Assembly (NCBI RefSeq): GCF_901709675.1 | Contig: NC_051106.1 | Location: 6,582,001 to 6,646,000, forward strand | Origin: Syngnathus acus | Taxonomy: Eukaryota > Chordata > Actinopteri > Syngnathiformes > Syngnathidae | DNA: 64,000 bases | Reading direction: 5' to 3' | In this document: positions 55,082 to 64,000 of the stretch, piece after piece | Position numbering within the stretch: the first letter of the stretch is position 1 | Layout of the letters: every line of letters begins with the position of its first letter | Notes under the pieces: model-generated | Database searches by the model: none | What the model was told of the DNA's origin: nothing | What the model saw: the letters and a program-made list of their open reading frames with translations, nothing else | Made by a program: the position numbers and the translations under genes

Positions 55082-58000
55082 CACACACCAACAGCAATTT
55101 TGTTTGCACACAGAATAATGAACATATGATTGTGATTTATTAATCCCTGCTTTACCCCCACACACATGCAGTTATCAATCTGTTTGGAAAGTAGCTTGCC
55201 AGCCTCTCACTAGGCTCATTCATTTGCACTTTACTGTTATAAACGTAAGACCCAATTTAAAAAAATATATATTGTTCTTAAGTGTACTTTAAGACATGAG
55301 CTTGTGTGAATTAAACTGCATGGGTATTTATACAGAATGTTTTTTTTAATTAAAAAATAAATGTCAATATAATGAAAACATAATTTTGAAAAAAATATAT
55401 TAAATTCAAGAAACAAAAACATGGCTATTGCACTCAAGGTACAATTAAATATGAAATAAAAGTTTGAAATAAGACTAAATCAGTGTTAAGCAGTTTACGG
55501 CGGACAGTCATACCTACCAAAAATTTGGAATATAATAAAATCTTATGATTATGACGACATGTTAATCAGAGGGACAACAAGGAAATCAGAAAACAGTGTA
55601 TTCAAGATTATTTTTAATATTATTATGTATACTTTAGGCTTTAGAAATATAACTATCCATGACAAAACTTCCCACGGGGGAAATGGTAAGTTTGGCCTCC
55701 CCAACCCTCCGTCAGCAAATGAATTAATTACAATATACACAGTTATGATACAGAGCACATTTCAATCTGAACACAATATTAAAATAAATGTTCAATAGAT
55801 ACTTTTAATATTCTTTTCTCTACTGTATTAGCCATCTGTGAGCACAACACAAAAACTTGTAAAGCCATTTTGCCCCATCTAATAAACTTCTTTAAGTGCA
55901 AACTTTTCTCTCTTTAAAAAGACTAGAATTGCAGCATCCAGTTTTTAGCCTTGTTTGTGGGAGGAGTTGGGGTGAGGACGTTAAAACGGTCCCTTTCCCT
56001 CTTTTTTTGTTCTAATATAGTACTAAAAAAAAAAGAAAAAAAAAATCAGTGCAAGTCATTGGGTTGGACATTGGGGGAGACAGACGTAAGTGATGCAAGA
56101 TTCCCAGTGTTAAAAAAAAAAAGAAAAGAAAAAAAAAAAAGACAGCTCCACTCAATGCTAATAACCCTGAGCAGTCTAAGCTACACTTCTAGTTTTAAAT
56201 TATAATAAAAACAAAAAAGTTACAAAACCGTTCACTCTGGATGAGCTTTGAGATGAATGTAAAAATAAGTAAAAAGTATGGTGGTACGTTGAGCAACCTT
56301 TTTCCCCTTAATGCAGTCTTCCTCTTTAAGGCAGGGATGGACAACCCTTTTCCTTTGCTATTAAAAAAAAAAAAAAGAAAATATAACGACTAACCTGTCT
56401 GATTTTTTTCAGGCTAGCCACGTGTTTGAACAAGCATCCCGGATTGTCACCTCTGCTCAAAAGCACTGATTCCCAACCATTGTTCAATTGCATTAATAGG
56501 ACCAAAAATAATTTGCACAATAATTCAAATTACATTTACATGAGAAGTGTTTGCAGTAATCTGAAATGTTTACCTTTTTTTTTTTAAATTTCGGTATCCA
56601 TACAATTCTTGAATGGTGATTTTTAAATCAAGAAAAAATATATTCAAAGCTACCTGGCTCTTTCTTAAATAAGAAAGTAACTGTGGCTTGCTCATTTTTG
56701 CTGACCACACCCGAAACTAGTTACGTCCAGACGTGTCATAATTGACACCTACCAGTCTGAAACAGGTTACACAAAGACAATCCTAAAGCTTTAGAACTCC
56801 AATAAAACAGCCACAAATGGTGAAACCGTGGAACAGTAGTGAACCTTCCCACAAGTAGCCGGCCTGTATAAATTCCCCCCAAGAGCACAACAACGATTCT
56901 TCTAGGAGGTCATAAAGGATCCCAGAATAATATCTCGAGAACCGCAGGCCAGAAAAAAAACAGGGCAAATACTTTTTCATGATATAGGCACCTTAGCTCA
57001 ATAGGTGTTGGGAAACACTGCTCTTGTGAAACAATAAAGGCAGGACGACAAAAGGGGATTTCTTTACAAAACCAAAATAAAATAAAAAAATGAGGGAAAA
57101 TTTGCATCGCTCCGGAGGAAATGAAGAGCAGCGTCTTGCGTGGGGTTTTGTCTTTAGCAGCAGATTTATTGTGTTGGGAGCTGTACTACTGTTCCCGCTG
57201 GGAGAGCTGGATTGGGTTTGGGAGGACAATAAATCCTGGAGATTTCCATTTGGGAGAAGAGGGAAAAAAAGAATTTACAAACTGCAGCAAAAAGGGGGAA
57301 AAATATGCTCATTTAGGTATTGGCATTAAAAGCAGCCGTTTAATGCCATCTAAATGCTTTAGAACAGTGAAAACTCCAAATAGAGTGAGCCCCTATATAT
57401 TCACAGTTCTGCATTTAAACATTTGCTGATTGAAAGCTTTTCTAGAACTTGTACTTTGTTGTTCAGAAAATAAAAAATAAAAAAACATGGGGGACCTATT
57501 GAGAGATTTTCCCAACCCTTACATGTGCGCTCAACACCGAATTGGGCCAAGCCACGGACACAGTGATCGACTTTCACCTTCGCCATTGAAATGAGGATTT
57601 CAGCAAGGATATATATATATATTTTTTTTTTTCAAATCAAGGCCTCATAACATTTTTTGGGACCGCCTTGCCATGCTCAAATCATAACAGAAAAAATTGA
57701 CAATGGCATTCCACCATTTTGTATACTTTTAGATATAATGGTATTCCAGACAGTGTCAATGGTTTCATTTGGATAATTACGGCATTTAGCACATACTAAA
57801 AATATAACCGACATTTTTTTTTTTAATATATATATTTATCTTTCGACTCTTTTGTCAGATATTTTTCCTACGATTTGTGCATTGAAAATTTGGAAGAGAC
57901 ATTTTGTGAAAAATGAATCCTCATTGGCTCATCCCTGCCTGAGGTTTGATGGAAGTACTTTTTTCTTTTTTTTTTACTGAAACACGACTTAAGCTGTCAG

Positions 58001-58329
58001 CACACGCGGAAGTGTACACGAGATTGTTCGGAGCAAAGTAGCCGAGCGGTGATTCCCAACCACCAAGGTGCGGAAAGTCACCCAATATCAGTTTTGACGG
58101 CATGCCGGTGAAGACACACAATAATGAAATCCTCCTCCACTAGACGACGATAGTGTACAATTAAACTTGGTGTCAATTAAACTTAATGGACTTTTGGTGA
58201 CATTTTAGCTTGGTGGTGTGCTTTGAGATTTTCCTGCCTTGCCTCAAAGGTTGGGAAACACCGCACGATAAGATGAGCTAACGCAAAAGGATCGTCTTTC
58301 TAGCGATTTGGCATAGGAGCAGCTGGGGG

Positions 58330-58360
<31 letters not shown>

Positions 58361-58453
58361 GGGCGAAAAAGGCCATGTGATATGCGACTCATATCTTGGA
58401 ATTGCTACGAGCTCGTCAGTTGCAGAGAGACGCACGCGTGGGTCAGCCCTGCG
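55082..58453. other. convergent 3' ends of mok and wdr20
   Basis: AT-rich sequence with many A and T runs and no supported exon. It should contain both 3' UTRs. AATAAA at about 55355 could end mok. A G27 run lies at 58337-58363 near the wdr20 end. Confidence 0.5.
58337..58363. repeat. poly-G tract, 27 bases
   Basis: Uninterrupted G run on the plus strand, about 90 bases past the wdr20 stop. In the wdr20 transcript it would be a C run in the 3' UTR. Confidence 0.9.
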
Positions 58454-61386
58454 TTAAAAAGAACTCACCACTTTGCCCGGCCTGGCCCACGTGCAAATAA
58501 ATCCTTCCTGACAAGCAGTCACTAAGCAGTCCTCTAAAAAAATGAGCACAGTCAGCCTCTCGTGCGCTATCTTTTTACAGATGAGGGGCTCGAGCAGCGG
58601 CACGTCCTCCATGCGCGGGCAGAGCAGCGTGCCCAGTGTCTTGGCGGCGTCCGTCTTGCTCTTGGTCAGTACGTTGAGCTTGTCGCTGCTCTTGCTGCTG
58701 ATGTGGCCCATGCTGTGGTTGCGCTTGTGGTCCTTGTCGTGGTGGCGCTCTTTGCGCTCGTGCAGCGACAGCGTGGCGAACTTGCTGACGCCCGTGGCGA
58801 TGGCGCCGTCCATCAGGCCGCCCGGCTTGTTAGCGTTATTGGACACGCCGGTTGCGGTGGTGGTGGCGGCGCCGGAAGAGGTGGAATGGGGCAGGCTGTT
58901 GGAACGCGGGAGCGCACTAGAGACGGAGTTCACAGCGGGAGTGACGGCGCCGCTGGTGCTTCCGTTGGTGGCGTTTGTACCGGAAAGGAGTATGGTGGAG
59001 CCGGGCGGCGTGGTGGTGGCGTTCATCACGTTAGTGTGCGTCCGTGTCCGCGAAAGAGGCAAGTGCGGGAACAGGATGTCCTCAGTGAGGTCCCACAGGC
59101 ACAGCTGAGTGTCCTGGCCCACCGAGCCGAAGCGGTACGTAACGCTGACGGGTCGGCTCTCGGTGGAGTTGCGCTTGGAGAGGCGCGACTGCGTGCTGTT
59201 GGCGCGGTCCCGCCCAGAGTTGGCCAAGTGCTCCTGGAAGTCCTCGTCGCTGCCGCTGAACTCCAGCGGGTCGCTCTCCTCCACGCTGGTGGTGTAGTGG
59301 TCGAAGGCCACCACGCTCACCCACGACTTGTGGCCGTGGCCGCGGGCGATCACCCGGCAGTCCAGGAAGGACCAGACGGTGACCAGGTCGTCCTCGCCGC
59401 CCGCCACGATGTACTTGCCGTCGGGGCTCCAGCATACGCACAGCAGGCCGCCAAAGTAGCTCTTCATGGTGCCGTGCAGCTCCACCGCGTCAAAGTTAAA
59501 GACGCGCAGGAAGCCGTCCTGACTCACGCACGCCAGGAACTTGCCGTCCGGGGAGAAGGCGAACTCGTTGAGGGCGCCCTCGCCAACCGTCCATTTGAGC
59601 AGCGGGTTCCGCGTGGATTTGCTCTTGCAGGTGTGCACCGAGTAGCTGTCGCCCTGCTTGAGGAGCTGGTAGTGCGGCGCCGTTGTGCCGCACGTGTGCT
59701 CCACGTTGTACAGGTACATGTTGCCGCTGGCGTGCGACACCAGGAAGAGGCTCTCGGAGCCCGGTACCCACTTCACGCAGGTCACCCTGGACTTGTCTAT
59801 TAGTCTCTGATGGGAGGAGGAGCCATAAGGACAGAACAAGAACATCACAAATCGGTTTGTCTCGGTTTAATCGGCTGTAGCTGGTCGTGGTGGTCCCAAA
59901 ATTCAAGCAGATTGCAGGCACACAATATCCCCATCATATAATGCCGGCAATGTTTCTTGGACAAGAGAAATAAAAAGCACGACAAGCTCGAGGCCTCCTT
60001 ACCTCCTCGTTGAAGAGCTTGCTCGTCTCCTTCTTGATGGGGTCGATGAGCTGCACTTGCCCGGCAGAGAAGCCCACCAGCAGCGACACGCTCTCGGCCG
60101 TGGCGGTGAGGTGGTTGAAGTCGTGACAGGTGGGCTGTGTTCCCTTGTAGATGCGCTTGTCGATGGGCTTGCTCAGGTCGGCGGCCTGAGAAGAAACGGA
60201 AGCTCTGAACGGCGGTAACTGTGTTTTCTAATGTACAATATGTTAGGAAACTCTACTATAGAAAATGGATGACTGAGTCAGCGCCATTCTTCATTGCGTG
60301 TCTTTCCTTGACATCCAGACCGCTCCATTGGCTTTAAACTGCGGCATGCGTGACAGCGTTTGATTGGAGGATGACGACACGCATGCCGCAAGGTTGCAAT
60401 TTAGCCGTCAGCTGACATTGCGGGTCAGCCTCGCCATGCACTAATATGAGCCACTGTTGAGAAGTTTAATGTTGTACAAATGCTAGAAAGTGACCAAATT
60501 CTGGACAACCTTTTCAGATGCTTGCTGGTGCATCCTTATTTTTGCCACCCTTCCGTCCAAATCATGACTTGGACTCTTACTCTTTCAAAATTGACCCTTG
60601 ACCTTACATCGACCTGTTTCTGAGGGAACACAAACAGTTCTCATGAGGGTTTTTTGGAGTCATCAAATTTAAGAGTGGCATTTAGATCATTTGGAATGTC
60701 AAAACTGATCGTATGTGTGTGCTAAGTGATACATTTTGGCTCAGGAAAGACGCGCAGCTACAAGCTACAAGCTAAGCGGCTAACTCCGTTCACTCCGATG
60801 TTAAGTGGACACCTGTCAGAATATCATGGGGCGTCGACAGGTGGTGCAGAACCGTCCCCGGCAAGCACAAACTATTCCCCGCGACTTTTAAAACTCACAA
60901 GGAGCTCCACTAAAACACGTCTAATACTACCGGAGGGACTTTCACAGATATGGCCTCGAAGTACCTTGTGAAGTCAGACGCACTGCTAACTAGTTAGCTC
61001 AAAGCTAACTAGCCAGCTGGCTCCATTTGAAAGTCACACACCCGTCAAAGTTGAACTAAGAGGCCGGGCGGAAGGCGACGGGTTCGGGCAATACGATTGT
61101 AGCACTAACGGGGAGTGTGCGTGTCATGGCACGGTACCTTTCGGACGCCTTTGTAGATGTAGAAGTAAAGCTCACGGCCCACATTGAAACAGATCCTGTC
61201 GCCGTTGCCCGACTGGTCGTTGACGTTGACGAAGGAGACCTTGACCGGGTTGGAGCCCTGCGAGTTAAAAGGCACTCTATTGGGACGGCTGTATTCGGAG
61301 TGTGTGAGGAGTTTGTAGACACCTTCCCGGGTGGTGAACTGAGTTTTGATTTCGTTCATCTCCTTCCCTCCTCCCTCCGCCGCCAT
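58454..61386 (-). CDS. wdr20: WD repeat-containing protein 20
   Basis: WD-repeat protein that binds and activates the deubiquitinases USP12 and USP46. Three coding exons, 61138-61386, 60003-60185 and 58454-59806, give 594 residues (human 569). The start MAAEGGGKEMNEIKTQ matches human; an in-frame ATG at 61401 lies 5 codons upstream. Characteristic stretches are GDRICFNVGRELYFYIYKG, KPIDKRIYKGTQPTCHDF, VTCVKWVPGSESLFLVSH, FLACVSQDGFLRVFNFD, CVCWSPDGKYIVAGGEDD, SWVSVVAFDHYTTSVEE and DTQLCLWDLTEDILFPH. Before the last repeats a Ser/Thr/Ala-rich linker (about 58850-59050) is longer and more repetitive than in mammals. The protein ends GKVVSSF. A GTGAGT splice donor overlaps the last codons, so a second C-terminus is possible. 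Convergent with mok. Confidence 0.96.
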
Positions 61387-61852
61387 CTTTGAAATTAACA
61401 TTCATCCCTTTCCCCCGAGCCGGATCTTACGCAATGGCGAGGGCGGGAGAGGCAAGGCATGGAAATTGAATTGTCCGATATTTGTGTTGTTTTTTGTCAA
61501 CTAAAAAAAATATAATAATTAAATGATAAATAAAAAAAAGTCCTATGGGAATAATATAGTTATTTATTCGTGCATTTTGACAGTGCTTTTATCGGAAATC
61601 AAACCACTCAATCACTGTGAGCCTTATCTGATCATATTCATGATTAATTCTGTAACTTTTATTTCGAAGAAGTGGCAAGAAAAAAACGAAACCCGCTTGA
61701 AGTGAAGAAAGAACAAACTCACCTGCCGCAAAACACAAAAGTTTCTGAGGTTGTTCAATGACGTCATTTTTGCGACACCTTCAAAAATTACGGCAATAAT
61801 GACATCATCATTTAAATGACACCCGCGCGCTCCTACCTAACCCAGCATCAGC
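61387..61852. promoter_or_regulatory. divergent promoter region, wdr20 and unknown gene
   Basis: The wdr20 start (61386, minus) and the start of the next gene (61853, plus) are 466 bases apart and point away from each other. The wdr20 side is CG-rich and the middle AT-rich. TGACGTCA-type sequence occurs at about 61759-61767 (AATGACGTCATTTTT), a good CREB/ATF site. Confidence 0.45.
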
Positions 61853-63171
61853 ATGGCTTACAGGCGAAGACGACCACATTTAATTTCAGGTAATGACACT
61901 TAATATGGACCAGTCTTCAATTTAAAACCTCAACACAGGTAGTTTAATGTCACTTCAGCACCTTCAAAGTGTGAATTCCCCTCCCTTCATTTAGACCTCA
62001 GTGACAGTGGCCAAAAAAACAACATGGAGCAGCTCGCTTTCAAATACAAGGTCAAGTCAACCACTTATCCCTGATAAGCATTTTAAATTCTTTAAAAATC
62101 ACGTGTTGACTTGTTAACCTATTGAAATGATGTGTGTTTTTAGGAAATGTGTAAAGTGGAATCCAGCACTGATTCTGACTCCGAAATTAGTCCGAAATCA
62201 GACACCAGCACTATGGTACCATTAGCAACAACAAAGAGTGAAATGTGTGATTTAGAAGTTCAATAAGAATCGTGTTGCTTTCACACGTCTTGGCCACAAG
62301 AGGGCAGTATAATGCAATTTCAGTTTCTCTTAATTTCAAAGTTAAACTTAAACAAGTGGCAATAAATAGCTTAAAGAGAACTCCTCTTTTTGGAAGAATT
62401 GTTCACAAATTGCTTAACTGTTGCTTGTTGTGAAGTGCCACCAAAATTTTGTAAAATTTGTTAAGGCCAAAAAATTGCAGTACCTAAAAACAACAAATCA
62501 ATATACCACTGTAAAATTCCATAATGAATGTGTGACAGGAATGTGTGAGCAGCGCGCCAGAGAGTGGCATCATAAGACGGCCACTGCCTCGAGTACACGA
62601 GCCTGTGGGGCGCCAGGGATGTTACTCTTTGGTAAGATGACCCAAGCCCCCAAAGCTGAGCCTATGAGAGGGGAAACTACCTGACCCTAACAACATATAT
62701 TGCTGATTGTAGTTTTTGGACCCGTACGACGGAAGCTCAGAGGATTCTGACGGGATCAACATGGAACCCAGTGCCCCGAACAGGCGAACCAAGCTGCAAG
62801 GAAAAGGAGGACGAGGTCGCTTCTCATGTCGGAGCAGGCATTTTCTTCTTCACCCTCCGTCCACAGGTTTTAGACAACCAGTAAAACCTGCAACAGAAAC
62901 ACCAAGCGAGTGTGATCTTCTGGACGTGCACATGAAGTGTTTGGACAACTCTGAGGTTTGGCTGTGTGAGATGACCGGCAGCCAAGCGGTAGCAACGGGC
63001 ATGGACGTGCGCTACCATGACGCCCAGATGGCCGAGAGCTCCATGGAGAGCACGGCTGACTCGTGTAATCTCCATGTGATGGTCAAGAGGAAGCTGGACG
63101 TGGCTGAAGTTGATGAACTGGAGCTGATAAAGAGGCAGTGCATTGTCAACATGGAGGAGGAAGAAAATTGA
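61853..63171 (+). CDS. uncharacterised 207-residue acidic protein
   Basis: I do not recognise this gene. Four exons with clean GT..AG borders and matching phase: 61853-61889, 61995-62050, 62144-62215 and 62713-63171, ending in TGA. The protein begins MAYRRRRPHLISDLSDSG, a basic start that could be a nuclear signal. A Ser/Asp-rich acidic part follows (SSTDSDSEISPKSDTS, DPYDGSSEDSDG), then a basic Gly/Arg patch (GKGGRGRFSCRSRH), then a C-terminal half with CDLLDVHMKCLDNSEVWLCE and MVKRKLDVAEVDELELIKRQ. There is no membrane segment or known catalytic motif. Bases 62816-62866 look like a 51-nt intron (GT..ACAG with a pyrimidine tract) that would be in frame if removed. AATAAA at 63273-63278 is a fitting poly(A) signal. 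Confidence 0.72.
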
Positions 63172-63272
63172 GGGGAGTCTGCATCAGAAGAATGTTGTCA
63201 AGTGATTTTGAAATGCACTTTGTTTACTGCACTCTTGACTCGATGCACTTTTTTTGTTACCACTTCATCAAA

Positions 63273-63278
63273 AATAAA
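63273..63278 (+). terminator. poly(A) signal of the unknown gene
   Basis: AATAAA about 100 bases after the stop codon of the 61853-63171 gene, followed by T/GT-rich sequence. Confidence 0.6.
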
Positions 63279-63376
63279 TCTTATTTTGTTGGATTTCGAT
63301 GTTAACGCGTCGATGTGTGATGTCACAGTGCAATGTCGCACATTAGACACAAATTGGTACTTTTAGTTCAGCAAGC

Positions 63377-63382
63377 TTTATT
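63377..63382 (-). terminator. dync1h1: poly(A) signal of dync1h1
   Basis: AATAAA on the minus strand, 265 bases after the dync1h1 stop. Together with the signal at 63273-63278 it leaves only about 100 bases between the two convergent transcripts. Confidence 0.55.
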
Positions 63383-63646
63383 CAATGTAAAATACAACAA
63401 CATACCAGTTCTTTCATATAAAACACGTTCTTTCTGCCAATGTCCTCTTTCCAAACATGAAATACCAACTTACCACTTCCTCAAAACCTTCAAGACACTT
63501 GCACAAAAAAGTATATATATATCTTCTAATACTACTACTGGTCCACAAATGTTCACGAATGAACTTGTGCAAACTAAAATGTGTGGTTAAGGGCGCATAC
63601 GAAGGATTATATGGATTGGATTTACGACGAAGATTTCTGACTACGA

Positions 63647-63985
<339 letters not shown>

Positions 63986-64000
63986 CTAAATTGCACAATT

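Noticed and set aside
58562-59803. 413-codon open frame on the plus strand
   Set aside because: It is the antisense shadow of the long GC-rich wdr20 exon. The opposite strand encodes a clearly conserved WD-repeat protein and the plus-strand translation resembles nothing.

Overview
This window is vertebrate nuclear DNA, almost certainly from a ray-finned (teleost) fish. The genes are split into many small exons with canonical GT..AG splice sites and many introns under 100 bp. The proteins resemble vertebrate families throughout. The non-coding DNA holds (GT)n tracts, short inverted-repeat DNA transposons and SINE/LINE scraps typical of fish. I cannot name the species.

Layout, left to right. 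1-2346 (+) is the 3' end of a grainyhead-like transcription factor, probably grhl3. 5984-6739 (+) is a single-exon claudin-23-like gene. 9244-19399 (-) is cnksr1, a Ras/MAPK scaffold, in 20 coding exons. 20676-24287 (-) is pole2, DNA polymerase epsilon subunit 2, complete in 19 exons and carrying a convincing U12-type AT-AC intron. 26187-31246 (-) is rps6ka1 (p90 RSK), complete except for its first coding exon. About 13.7 kb (31247-44926) follows with no recognisable gene. 44927-51191 (-) is nemf, the ribosome quality-control factor, in about 32 exons. 52080-55081 (+) is mok, a MAPK-like kinase, in 12 exons, divergent from nemf. 58454-61386 (-) is wdr20, convergent with mok. 61853-63171 (+) is a four-exon gene for a 207-residue acidic protein I do not recognise, divergent from wdr20. 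63647-63985 (-) are the last two coding exons of dync1h1, which runs off the right edge.

The gene set joins two human neighbourhoods. GRHL3, CNKSR1 and RPS6KA1 lie on human 1p36; POLE2 and NEMF lie on 14q21; MOK, WDR20 and DYNC1H1 lie on 14q32. cnksr1 and rps6ka1 both act in Ras-MAPK signalling but flank pole2, so the order reflects inherited synteny plus rearrangement, not an operon. Exon borders were placed by eye from splice consensus, reading phase and family similarity recalled from memory. Most should be exact; a few may be off by a base or two.
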